NCBI RefSeq assembly: GCF_017744045.1
Contig: NZ_JAGHRD010000017.1
Strand: one strand, 5' to 3'
DNA from: Pelagimonas sp017744045
GTDB taxonomy: Bacteria; Pseudomonadota; Alphaproteobacteria; Rhodobacterales; Rhodobacteraceae
Length of the DNA: 64,000 nucleotides
The notes beneath the pieces are model-generated. The model was not told where the DNA came from. It made no database searches and worked only from the letters and a program-made list of their open reading frames with translations. This document shows, one piece after another, positions 43,320 through 52,114 of the stretch (the first letter of the stretch is position 1; every line of letters begins with the position of its first letter). The position numbers were made by a program, and so were the translations under genes.

Positions 43320-44924
43320 ATGTCTAGCACATATGCGATCACAAACCGCTTCGCAGAGCAGGAAGATGGAAACGTCACCATCTTCTCGGTGTTCATGTTG
43401 GTGCTGATCCTGACGATCACAGGGGCATCTGTGGACATCATGCGTTTCGAAGCGACCCGTGCCAAAATGCAGGGCACGCTTGACCGCGCCGTGCTGGCTG
43501 CGGCCGACCTGGATCAGAAACAAGACCCCGTGGCAGTCGTGAATGACTATATGGCCAAGGCAGGTCTGGCAGAGGTCCTGGCAGATGTCCAAGTCGATCA
43601 GGGGATGAACTATCGAACGGTTACGGCCTCTGGCTCTGTGGATCTTGACACGATTTTCCTGCATATGTCTGGCTTTGACACGCTGACAGCGCCTGGCCAT
43701 TCGGTTGCCGAAGAGAAAATCTCGAACGTTGAAATCTCAATGGTTCTCGATATTTCCGGCTCGATGGGCGGGACCCGTATCGAAAACATGCGCTCTGCCG
43801 CAAAAGAGTTTGTCGACACCGTTATTCAGGACGAGGTGACCGATACCGGCCTGACCACAATCTCGGTTGTGCCTTACAATGCGACGGTGAACCTAGGGTC
43901 TACCCTGGCGAATTACTGGACGTTGGACAGCCTGCACACCTATTCGAACTGCGGGACGTTCCCTGCGAACTCCTTTGATACGGTTGCGATCAACCCGAGT
44001 GTCGCCATTGAGCGTTTGGGTCACTTTGATCCCTATTCGTCCAACCAATCCACGTCGTCGATTTCCAGCCCTTGGTGTAAAACCGGTGATCAAGGTGCGA
44101 TGATGGTGCACAGCTCTGATCGCACCACGCTGAAAAACCACATCAACGCTTTGAGCGCGGGTGGCAATACGGCGATTGACCTTGGGGTAAAATGGGGCGT
44201 GGCTTTGCTTGATCCGGCCAGCCAGCCCGCCGTGGCCGCCATGGCGACTGATGGACTGGTTGCTGACGCGGCATCCAACCGTCCGGCCCCATACGAAGAT
44301 CCCGAAGCGATCAAGTTTGTCGTGGTTATGACGGATGGTGAAAACACCACCCAGTATGATCTGAAATACCACCACAAATACGGCATGTCCGATGTCTGGA
44401 TTGATGACCGTGGCACCTCGAGCACCAGCGATGACCGCTTCTCGCTGATCGTGCAGGATCATTCCGGCACCAGTAACGACAAGTATTTCTGGCATCGCTA
44501 CAAGGACTATAGCTGGAACTACCGTTATCGCAGCACCCCGGATGGTGGCAGCAACGCACGCCGCATGACCAATGCCGAATTGTTTGCCCGCTTTGGCACC
44601 AAGGCCGTCGCCAAGAAGATGTACGAAAAGCCGTACTATGATGGCTGGGTGTCCAACGGAACCTACTGGGATGTTTACTATGCCTATGAGGCAATCGTGA
44701 ATGGCTCCTCCGCGGATGAACGTCTGGCTGATATCTGCCACGCCGCGAAACAAAAGGGCATTGTTGTCTTTGCCATCGGCTTTGAGGCCCCAGCAGGTGG
44801 CCAGGCCGCGATGCAAGACTGCGCGTCCTCGGACTCCCACTACTTTGACGTTGAAGGTGTTGAAATCACCGAAACCTTCCACGCCATTGCCCGCCAAATC
44901 AATAGCCTGAGGTTGATCCAATGA
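43320..44924 (+). CDS. TadG-like protein with von Willebrand factor A domain (copy B)
   Basis: 534 residues from ATG 43320 with GAAGGAGAG upstream. Same architecture as the protein at 39150: cytoplasmic RFAEQEDGNVTIFSV, one membrane helix, then an exported VWA domain with DISGSMGG and a Tyr-rich stretch (MYEKPYYDGW). It overlaps the next gene by 4 bp exactly as copy A does. Together with copy A it forms an inverted pair around gdhA. Confidence 0.87.
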   Translation: MSSTYAITNRFAEQEDGNVTIFSVFMLVLILTITGASVDIMRFEATRAKMQGTLDRAVLAAADLDQKQDPVAVVNDYMAKAGLAEVLADVQVDQGMNYRTVTASGSVDLDTIFLHMSGFDTLTAPGHSVAEEKISNVEISMVLDISGSMGGTRIENMRSAAKEFVDTVIQDEVTDTGLTTISVVPYNATVNLGSTLANYWTLDSLHTYSNCGTFPANSFDTVAINPSVAIERLGHFDPYSSNQSTSSISSPWCKTGDQGAMMVHSSDRTTLKNHINALSAGGNTAIDLGVKWGVALLDPASQPAVAAMATDGLVADAASNRPAPYEDPEAIKFVVVMTDGENTTQYDLKYHHKYGMSDVWIDDRGTSSTSDDRFSLIVQDHSGTSNDKYFWHRYKDYSWNYRYRSTPDGGSNARRMTNAELFARFGTKAVAKKMYEKPYYDGWVSNGTYWDVYYAYEAIVNGSSADERLADICHAAKQKGIVVFAIGFEAPAGGQAAMQDCASSDSHYFDVEGVEITETFHAIARQINSLRLIQ

Positions 44925-45460
44925 TGTGTTCTATCAAACAGTTCACCCGGCGCTTCCAGAAGGAAGAAGATGGTAACGCAACAGTCGAATTCGCTGTCTA
45001 CTTTACAGTATTCTTCCTGATCCTCGCCGCAGCGGTTGAGATTGCCTATATCAACCTGCGCCATGCGATGTTGGAACGAGGTGTCGACCTAGCAACCCGC
45101 GAGATCCGCCTGGCAACAGGGCATATCCCGGATTACTCAGAAGTGCGCACCAAGATCTGTGAAGAGGCCACTGTTCTGGACGCCTGCGAAAGCAACCTTC
45201 GTCTGGAAATGGTGCAAGTTGATCCGCGTGACTTTAACGCGACGGCCCCCAATGACACCGATTGTCAGAATGCCGCCGAAGATCCGCGCCCGGTACGCAA
45301 CTTTGTTCACGGCCAGGACAACCAACTGATGCTGATCCGTGCCTGCCTGAAATACAAGCCGATGATGCCGACCACGGCGATTGGCAAGGAACTTAATTTG
45401 GACGACTATGGCTATGCACAGCTCATCGTGACATCCGCCTTTGTCCAGGAACCGAGGTAA
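44921..45460 (+). CDS. TadE-like protein (copy B, second gene)
   Basis: 179 residues. Motif RFQKEEDGNATVEFAVYF leads to one membrane helix (about 25-46). The periplasmic part carries Cys near 85, 96, 117 and 138, as in copy A, so disulfides are likely. It is coupled to the VWA gene and 5 bp ahead of the third gene. Confidence 0.85.
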   Translation: MMCSIKQFTRRFQKEEDGNATVEFAVYFTVFFLILAAAVEIAYINLRHAMLERGVDLATREIRLATGHIPDYSEVRTKICEEATVLDACESNLRLEMVQVDPRDFNATAPNDTDCQNAAEDPRPVRNFVHGQDNQLMLIRACLKYKPMMPTTAIGKELNLDDYGYAQLIVTSAFVQEPR

Positions 45461-45465
45461 GAGCC

Positions 45466-46023
45466 ATGTTGAAGATGCTGAAAAACCGCCTCAAGGCTTT
45501 TGCCGCAGACGAACAGGGCAACGTTGCCATCGAAACCGTGCTGTTCCTGCCGCTGATGCTGACCGTTCTGGCCGCGACGTTCTCATTCCATGATGCGTTT
45601 CGCTACAAAAGCCTGAACGTCAAGGCCGCCTACACGATCTCTGACGCGATCTCGCGCGAAACAGACCCGATCGATAATGCCTATCTCGATGGCATGGTGG
45701 AACTGCTCGAATACCTGACCCGTTCCGAAGGGCCGTATTCCTTGCGTGTGACGCTGGTGCGTTACAATGCGAAGAAAAGCAAATATGTCTCGGAATGGTC
45801 CAAGACACGCGGCGACTTTAACCGGTTGAAAACCTGGCAATTGCGGTCAATGGAAGAACGTCTTCCGACCCTGCTGCACAATGAACGCGTGATCTTGGTG
45901 GAAACCGCGACGGATTATGTGCCACCCTTCGAGGTGCCCGGTCTGAACGAGGAAAGCCTGTTTTACAATTACGGCTTCACCCGCCCACGTTTCGCCCCGA
46001 AAATTGTCTGGAGCAATGGCTGA
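45466..46023 (+). CDS. TadE-family protein (copy B, third gene)
   Basis: 185 residues. FAADEQGNVAIETVLFLPLMLTVLAA is the TadE-type helix (about 20-42); it ends FTRPRFAPKIVWSNG, matching the C-terminus of the copy A protein. RBS AAGAGCC is weak. A terminator follows at 46085. Confidence 0.85.
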   Translation: MLKMLKNRLKAFAADEQGNVAIETVLFLPLMLTVLAATFSFHDAFRYKSLNVKAAYTISDAISRETDPIDNAYLDGMVELLEYLTRSEGPYSLRVTLVRYNAKKSKYVSEWSKTRGDFNRLKTWQLRSMEERLPTLLHNERVILVETATDYVPPFEVPGLNEESLFYNYGFTRPRFAPKIVWSNG

Positions 46024-46084
46024 TCGCGACAGGAAATGTCGCAAAAAGCAAGGGTTGGACGATAAACCGCATTGATACTGCAAG

Positions 46085-46113
46085 GCAGGGCTGATTGATT
46101 GGCCCTGCTTTTT
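46085..46113 (+). terminator. Intrinsic terminator between TadE' (B) and soxB
   Basis: GCAGGGC (46085) and GCCCTGC (46102) form a 7-bp stem followed by TTTTTC. It ends 15 bp before the soxB ATG, so a sox promoter would have to lie in or before the hairpin, or some readthrough feeds sox. Confidence 0.85.
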
Positions 46114-46127
46114 CGTGGGAGATCAGG

Positions 46128-47381
46128 ATGCGGTTTTCGGGATGGCGTGTGCTCAAAGAGGGGTTGACCGGCAACAAAGGCTGGTCCCCGCATTGGCGCA
46201 ACCCTGATCCCAAAACCGAGTATGACATCGTGATCATTGGCGGCGGTGGCCACGGGCTGGCCACGGCGTTTTACCTCGCCAAGGAACACGGGCTGACCAA
46301 TGTGGCCGTGTTGGAAAAGGGCTATCTGGGCGGTGGCAATGTCGGGCGGAACACGACCATTGTCCGCGCCAATTATTACCTGCCGGGTAATTCGGAATTC
46401 TACAGCCATTCCATGAAATTATGGGAAGGGTTGGAGCAAGAGCTGAACTATAACGTGATGCACTCCCAGCGCGGGATCATCAATCTGTTCCATTCGGACG
46501 GCCAGCGCGATGCAGCTGTGCGGCGCGGCAATGCCATGCGCAACCAGGGCGATGATGCGCATCTCTTGGGTCGCGAAGAGCTGCGCAAGATGCTGCCTTA
46601 CCTTGATTTCGACACGGCGCGTTTTCCGATTTATGGCGGGCTTTATCATCCGCGCGGCGGCACAGCGCGCCATGACGCCGTGGCCTGGGGTTATGCGCGC
46701 GGGGCGGATGAGCGCGGCGTTGATCTGATCCAGAATTGCGAAGCCACCGGGATCGATATCTCCAATGGCCAGGTCACCGGGGTGCAAACCACGCGCGGGG
46801 CCATTCGTGCCAAAAAGGTGGCGATGGTGGCCGCAGGCCGATCCAGCCAAGTGGCTGAAATGGCAGGTATGCGCCTGCCTATCGAAAGCCATATCTTGCA
46901 GGCCTACGTGTCCGAAGGGCTGAAACCGTTCATCGACAACGTGATTTCGTTCGGTATGAGTCATTTCTACATTTCGCAATCCGACAAGGGCGGGCTGGTG
47001 TTTGGTGGTGATCTGGATTTCTACGCCTCTTACGCGGCGCGCGGCAATCTGCCGGGTAAGGAACAGGTGATGGAAGCCGCGATGACCCTCATGCCCGCTA
47101 TTGGCAAGGCGCGGGTGCTGCGCAGTTGGGGCGGGATTATGGATATGTCGCCAGACGGCTCTCCGATCATTGATCACACCCATATCGGTGGGCTCTATCT
47201 GAACACGGGCTGGTGTTATGGCGGGTTCAAGGCGGTGCCGGCCTCGGGCTTTGCCCTGGCACATCTGATCGCCACCGACCGGCCCCATGCCAGCGCGGAA
47301 AAACTGCGATTGGACCGGTTTGAAACCGGCTACGGATTGTTGGACGAAGAAGGAACGGGCGCGCAACACAACCTGCATTAG
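46128..47381 (+). CDS. soxB: Sarcosine oxidase subunit beta
   Basis: 417 residues from ATG 46128, the family length. FAD-binding loop DIVIIGGGGHGLATAFYLA near residue 36; the covalent FMN His is probably His182 in GGTARHDAVAWG. C-terminal GLYLNTGWCYGGFKAVPASG binds FAD and substrate. It holds the sarcosine demethylation site of the heterotetrameric enzyme. The soxD, soxA and soxG genes follow, but a small exported-protein gene is inserted between soxB and soxD. Confidence 0.95.
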   Translation: MRFSGWRVLKEGLTGNKGWSPHWRNPDPKTEYDIVIIGGGGHGLATAFYLAKEHGLTNVAVLEKGYLGGGNVGRNTTIVRANYYLPGNSEFYSHSMKLWEGLEQELNYNVMHSQRGIINLFHSDGQRDAAVRRGNAMRNQGDDAHLLGREELRKMLPYLDFDTARFPIYGGLYHPRGGTARHDAVAWGYARGADERGVDLIQNCEATGIDISNGQVTGVQTTRGAIRAKKVAMVAAGRSSQVAEMAGMRLPIESHILQAYVSEGLKPFIDNVISFGMSHFYISQSDKGGLVFGGDLDFYASYAARGNLPGKEQVMEAAMTLMPAIGKARVLRSWGGIMDMSPDGSPIIDHTHIGGLYLNTGWCYGGFKAVPASGFALAHLIATDRPHASAEKLRLDRFETGYGLLDEEGTGAQHNLH

Positions 47382-47391
47382 GAGTGGAAAG

Positions 47392-47889
47392 ATGCGTATT
47401 TTCAGATTGTTGACCTTGTCCGCGGCTTTGGCCGCTAGCGGTTCCTTTGCGGCGGCGAATGATATTCGTCCGGGCTGCTATGAACGGATTTATTCTCAAA
47501 GCCATCTCGCCTCGCATCCCGATCAACACGTGGCGGCGATCCGTATGAAGGTCGGCGAATGGATCACCAACGTGTCGCGCGACACCCGGCTTGAGGCGAC
47601 CTTTGCCAACCAAGGGCAGGTGCGCGGCACCGGGGCCGCCGGGCGCACCATGGCGCAGTTTCTGTTCTGCGGGACCGAAGACAGCTGGGATCGGTGTCAG
47701 GCAGAATGTGACAGCGGCTCGCTTCAGGTGATCAAGCAAAGCAACAGCTCCATGACCTTCCGCACCCGCTATCTGATGGTAGGCGATGCGCAATCCTGCG
47801 GCGGATACGTGGATCTGGCGGAAATTCAGGGCCAATGGGTCAGCTACCGGCTGAACCGGGTACCGGATGCAAATTGTCGTGGAATGTGA
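47392..47889 (+). CDS. Exported Cys-containing protein inside the sox operon
   Basis: 165 residues from ATG 47392 with GGAGTGGAAA upstream. The signal peptide is MRIFRLLTLSAALAASGSFAAA (cleavage about residue 22). The mature part has six cysteines (GCYERIY, LFCG, DRCQAECD, SCGG, NCRGM), so disulfides are likely in the periplasm. No family recognised. It stands between soxB (10 bp) and soxD (6 bp), unlike the usual soxBDAG order, and its function relative to sarcosine is unknown. Confidence 0.75.
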   Translation: MRIFRLLTLSAALAASGSFAAANDIRPGCYERIYSQSHLASHPDQHVAAIRMKVGEWITNVSRDTRLEATFANQGQVRGTGAAGRTMAQFLFCGTEDSWDRCQAECDSGSLQVIKQSNSSMTFRTRYLMVGDAQSCGGYVDLAEIQGQWVSYRLNRVPDANCRGM

Positions 47890-47895
47890 GGTGAC

Positions 47896-48162
47896 ATGAG
47901 ACTGACCTGCCCCAATTGCGGTGAGCGCGATATCCGGGAATTCTCCTATCAGGGCGCGGCGTCGATGCTGGATCGTCCGGATCCCGAAGCCGGGCCAGCG
48001 GCGTGGCATGCCTATCTGCATCTGCGCGACAACCCGGCAGGTGTGACGCGCGACTTGTGGCATCACGGTTGTGGCTGTGGGGCCTGGTTGGTTGTGACCC
48101 GCGATACGGTGACACACGCAGTTCACGCAGTCGAATTGGTGGAGGCACGCGATGCGGGTTGA
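47896..48162 (+). CDS. soxD: Sarcosine oxidase subunit delta
   Basis: 88 residues. Zinc ligands are CPNCGERD at the N-terminus and HHGCGCGAWL near 55-62, the zinc-binding set of SoxD. It overlaps soxA by 11 bp, so translation is coupled. Confidence 0.94.
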   Translation: MRLTCPNCGERDIREFSYQGAASMLDRPDPEAGPAAWHAYLHLRDNPAGVTRDLWHHGCGCGAWLVVTRDTVTHAVHAVELVEARDAG

Positions 48163-51088
48163 GGGCAAGGGGCGGATAGATCGCGGCGCACCGCTGCGCT
48201 TTACCTTTGATGGGCATACGCACACCGGGTTTGAGGGCGATACGCTTGCCTCGGCTCTGATGGCAGACGGGGTGCGCCTGATCGGGCGCAGTTTCAAATA
48301 TCACCGTCCGCGCGGTGTGATGACCGCCGGGTCCGAGGAACCCAATGCGCTGGTCACCATCGGTAGTGGCGCGCGGCAAGACCCGAATATCCGCGCCACC
48401 ACGCAAGAGCTTTATGACGGGTTAGAGGCGCGCAGCCAGAACCGCTGGCCCTCGCTCGGGTTTGACGTGACGGGGATCAACGACCTTGCCGCGCCGTTTC
48501 TGGGGGCTGGGTTTTATTACAAGACCTTCATGTGGCCCAAGGCGTTTTGGGAAAAGCTGTACGAACCGGTGATCCGCCGCGCCGCCGGGATTGGTGCGCT
48601 GTCTGGGGAGGTGCCTGCGGACAAACACGAAAAGGCCTTTGCCTTTTGCGATGTCTTGGTGATCGGCGGCGGGGCTTCGGGCCTGATGGCGGCGCTTGCA
48701 GCGGCGCGTTCCGGGGCGCAGGTGATCCTGTGTGAAGAGGATCGCATCTGTGGCGGTCGGCTCTTGGCCGAGGTCGAAGAGGTCGACGGGCAGCCCGGCG
48801 CGGATTGGGCGGCTGGGATGGAACAGCAGCTGCGTGATAAGGAGAATGTCCGCGTCATGACCCGGTGCAGCGTCACCGGGGCTTATGATCAGGGCACCTA
48901 TGGCGCTTTGGAGCGGGTCGCGCATCATGTGGGCGATCCCAAGGGCGCGCCGGTGGAATGTTTCTGGCGCATTCATGCCAAACGTACGGTGCTTTGCGCC
49001 GGGGCGTTGGAGCGCCCGATTGCGTTTCGCGACAATGACCGCCCCGGTGTGATGTTGGCCGGTGCTATGCGCGCCTATCTTAACAGGTGGGGTGTGGTTC
49101 CCAGCAAGGCTTTGGCCGTGTTCGGAAATAACGACAATGCCCACCGGACAGCGCGTGATTTGCAAGAGGCCGGGTTGCATGTGGCCGCCCTAATTGACAG
49201 CCGCGCCGATGCCCCCAATCTGGCGGGCGACGTGCCTTATTATGCCGGGGCGCAGGTGACGCGCGCCTTTGGGCGGCAGGGGCTGGAGGCGATCCAGATC
49301 CGTTTGCCGAATGGTAAGGTTGAACGTTTGCAGGTGCAGGGGCTGGGCGTATCAGGCGGTTGGAACCCGTCTGTGCATCTCAGCTGCCACATGAACACGC
49401 GGCCGGTGTGGGATGACGAGATCGCCGCCTTTGTGCCCGGCAAAGATGCCGTTCCCGGCATGTCTGTCGCCGGTGCTGCGCGGGGGCGGTTTTCAACAGC
49501 GGCCTGCCTGCAAGACGGGGCCGAGGCCGGTCAGGCGGCGGCCAGCGCGTTGGGCTTGGTCGCGGAGGTGCCTCAGGTGCCGGAGGCAGAGGACGCGCCT
49601 TATCGCCTGCGGCGCTTGTGGAGTGTGCCGGGCAAGGGGCGGGCTTGGCTGGATTTCCAGAACGACGTGACCGTCAAGGATGTGGCACAGGCCGCGCAGG
49701 AAAATTTCCGCTCGGTCGAGCATATGAAGCGCTACACGACCCAAGGTATGGCTCCGGATCAGGGTAAGAACTCCAATATCGGGGCCTTGGCGGTGCTGGC
49801 AGATGCCACCGGGCGCGACATTCCGGAAACCGGCACCACAACCTATCGCCCGCCTTTTGTTCCGGTTTCCATCGCAGCCATTGGGGCAGGGGCCGAAGGC
49901 AAGGGTTATGCGCCGGAACGGTTCACAACCTCGCATGATGCCAGCATCTCAGCCAAGGCCCCGATGATCGAGGCCGGGCTGTGGTATCGCCCCAGCTATG
50001 TGCCGCGAGACGGCGAAAAGACCTGGCGGCAAAGCTGTGATCGCGAGGTTGCCATGGTGCGCGAGCATGTGGGGATCTGCGATGTCTCGACCCTGGGCAA
50101 GATCGAATTGCAGGGGCCGGATGTCGGGCAATTCCTGGACTTTGTTTATGTGAATACGTTCAGCAGCCTGAAACCGGGCAAGGTGCGCTATGGCCTGATG
50201 TTGCGCGAAGATGGCACGGTGATGGATGATGGCACCTGCGCGCGGTTGGATGACAACACTTGGCTGATGACAACCACCACTGCGGCGGCAGGGCAGGTGA
50301 TGACCCATCTGGATTGGGTGCAGCAAGCTTTCTGCAACAAGCTGCAAATGCGCTTTGCCTCGGCGACTGAGCAATGGGCGCAATTCGCTGTGGCCGGGCC
50401 AAAATCGCGCGATCTTCTGAACGCGCTTTTGGATGCGCCCATCGATGATGCCAGCCTGCCTTATATGGGCTGCGTATCGGTGACGGTCGGCGGCATTGCC
50501 GCGCGGCTGTTCCGGATCTCGTTCTCGGGTGAACACGCTTATGAAATCGCGGTTCCGGCGCGTTATGGGGCCAGCCTGTTTGACCACTTGGTGGCACTGG
50601 CCGAGGAGCGCGGCGGCGGGGCCTATGGGATGGAGGCGCTGAATGTGCTGCGCATCGAAAAGGGCTTTGTCACCCATGCGGAAATCAATGGCACGGCGAC
50701 GGCCTTTGATCTGGGTTATGGCCGCATGATCTCGCCGAAAAAGGACTGCATCGGCAAGGTAATGGCGGCGCGTCCCGGCCTTGTCGGTGAGGGACGTCAG
50801 CAATTGGTTGGGCTGCGGCCCGTGAGCGCGATCAAGGAAATGCCTGCCGGGGCGCATCTGTTTGACGATGGGGCCGAACCGGTGCGCGAAAATGATCAGG
50901 GCTATGTCACCTCGACCTGTTTTTCGCCAACTTTGGACGAGGTTCGGGCGCTGGCCTTGGTCAGGAATGGGCGCGCGCGCCATGGTGAGGTGTTGCGTCT
51001 GGTCGATCACCTAAAGGGCGTCGATATGCGCTGCGAGGTGACCGACCCGGTGGCGTTTGATCCTGAAGGAGGGCGGCTGCGTGGTTGA
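48152..51088 (+). CDS. soxA: Sarcosine oxidase subunit alpha
   Basis: 978 residues. N-terminal ferredoxin-like module (about 10-100, FEGDTLASALMADGVRLIGRSFKYHRPRG region), a pyridine nucleotide-disulfide type NAD/FAD domain with LVIGGGASGLMAALAAARSG near 170, and a C-terminal GcvT-type folate domain (about 600-978). It takes the methyl-derived group to tetrahydrofolate and binds NAD. The length is normal for SoxA. Confidence 0.95.
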   Translation: MRVEGKGRIDRGAPLRFTFDGHTHTGFEGDTLASALMADGVRLIGRSFKYHRPRGVMTAGSEEPNALVTIGSGARQDPNIRATTQELYDGLEARSQNRWPSLGFDVTGINDLAAPFLGAGFYYKTFMWPKAFWEKLYEPVIRRAAGIGALSGEVPADKHEKAFAFCDVLVIGGGASGLMAALAAARSGAQVILCEEDRICGGRLLAEVEEVDGQPGADWAAGMEQQLRDKENVRVMTRCSVTGAYDQGTYGALERVAHHVGDPKGAPVECFWRIHAKRTVLCAGALERPIAFRDNDRPGVMLAGAMRAYLNRWGVVPSKALAVFGNNDNAHRTARDLQEAGLHVAALIDSRADAPNLAGDVPYYAGAQVTRAFGRQGLEAIQIRLPNGKVERLQVQGLGVSGGWNPSVHLSCHMNTRPVWDDEIAAFVPGKDAVPGMSVAGAARGRFSTAACLQDGAEAGQAAASALGLVAEVPQVPEAEDAPYRLRRLWSVPGKGRAWLDFQNDVTVKDVAQAAQENFRSVEHMKRYTTQGMAPDQGKNSNIGALAVLADATGRDIPETGTTTYRPPFVPVSIAAIGAGAEGKGYAPERFTTSHDASISAKAPMIEAGLWYRPSYVPRDGEKTWRQSCDREVAMVREHVGICDVSTLGKIELQGPDVGQFLDFVYVNTFSSLKPGKVRYGLMLREDGTVMDDGTCARLDDNTWLMTTTTAAAGQVMTHLDWVQQAFCNKLQMRFASATEQWAQFAVAGPKSRDLLNALLDAPIDDASLPYMGCVSVTVGGIAARLFRISFSGEHAYEIAVPARYGASLFDHLVALAEERGGGAYGMEALNVLRIEKGFVTHAEINGTATAFDLGYGRMISPKKDCIGKVMAARPGLVGEGRQQLVGLRPVSAIKEMPAGAHLFDDGAEPVRENDQGYVTSTCFSPTLDEVRALALVRNGRARHGEVLRLVDHLKGVDMRCEVTDPVAFDPEGGRLRG

Positions 51089-51635
51089 ACTTAAAGCGAA
51101 ATCCGCCTTGGATGGGCAAAGCGCGGTGCAGATCGGGGCCGTGCGATTGCAAGAGGTCGAGGGCCGCAAGCTGAGTGCGATTGCGCCTTTTGCGGGGGCG
51201 GATGCTGATCTTTCCGAGGCGATGCAACGTGCCCATGGGTTTGGGTTTCCTGAACCGGGGCAGGTTTTGCAAAAGGGCCAGGCGCGCTGTGTCTGGTTTG
51301 GCCATCGTCAGGCGCTGCTGATCGATGCGACCCCGGATGAAACTCTGGCTGAGTTCGCTTTGGTTACGGATCAAAGCGATGCCTGGTGTTCTGTGTCGGC
51401 GGTTGGGGCGGCGACAGAGGATGTTTTGGCGCGGCTTTGCCCGGTTGATCTGCATCTCAGGGCCTTTCCGGTTGGGCACACAGCCCGTTGCCCTTTGGGG
51501 CATATCAATGTGTCTCTGACGCGGGTGGCGGCGGATGAGTTTGAGATAACGGCGTTCCGTTCTATGGCGGCGAACCTGTGGCATGAGGTGACGGCGGCGG
51601 CGGAGCTGGTTGCCGCGCGGGCGGCTTTGCCTTAA
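51081..51635 (+). CDS. soxG: Sarcosine oxidase subunit gamma
   Basis: 184 residues from GTG 51081, with AAGGAGGG upstream inside soxA (8-bp overlap). The GcvT-like fold of SoxG is shown by LLIDATPDETLAEF and CPLGHINVSLTRVAADEFEI. It completes the heterotetramer. Confidence 0.92.
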   Translation: MVELKAKSALDGQSAVQIGAVRLQEVEGRKLSAIAPFAGADADLSEAMQRAHGFGFPEPGQVLQKGQARCVWFGHRQALLIDATPDETLAEFALVTDQSDAWCSVSAVGAATEDVLARLCPVDLHLRAFPVGHTARCPLGHINVSLTRVAADEFEITAFRSMAANLWHEVTAAAELVAARAALP

Positions 51636-51668
51636 TCCTTGGCCGGATAAAACGCGAAAGGGCCTGAG

Positions 51669-51947
51669 ATGTTGCGAGTTTTTCTGATGGGATGTGTGTG
51701 TTTTGCCTCGATGGCGCAGGCCGAGAGCGCGGCAAAGCCGGATTGCGCGGCGCAAGCGGCCTTGGTGATGGATGTCGTGAATGGCCGTGTTGACGGGGTG
51801 CGCAAGGGCAAAGCGCGGCGTGACTTGGTCAAATCGCTGGATAAAACCGCGGGCGAAATGCTGGCGGATTGGGTTTATAGCCTGCCCGAAGAGCAACTGA
51901 CCGATGAGGTTGGCAAGGCTTACAAAGCGCAATGTGAGGCGATGTAA
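51669..51947 (+). CDS. Small exported protein of unknown function
   Basis: 92 residues. Signal peptide MLRVFLMGCVCFASMAQA with cleavage near residue 18. The mature part is helical and charged, with two cysteines (DCAAQ, QCEAM). It lies between soxG and dnaG, in the same direction. No known domain. Confidence 0.65.
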   Translation: MLRVFLMGCVCFASMAQAESAAKPDCAAQAALVMDVVNGRVDGVRKGKARRDLVKSLDKTAGEMLADWVYSLPEEQLTDEVGKAYKAQCEAM

Positions 51948-52114
51948 GGCATTCCTGTCAGGGAACCGCTGTTACATTATGTGCCTGACGGTACGCTTGA
52001 TGTCTCGCCCATCTGCCTTGGCAAATGGGCTCGGGCTGGCGCGCGTTGCGAGGGAGTACGCTGCGTGAACGGCGGCCCTTGTGGCGGGGTTTGGAATCGC
52101 GATACAAACGCGTA
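51948..52114. promoter_or_regulatory. dnaG upstream region
   Basis: Non-coding spacer of 167 bp that should contain the dnaG promoter. A pair of similar words CCATCTGCCTTGGCAAATGG forms a partial stem near 52010. No defined promoter boxes are convincing. Confidence 0.3.
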
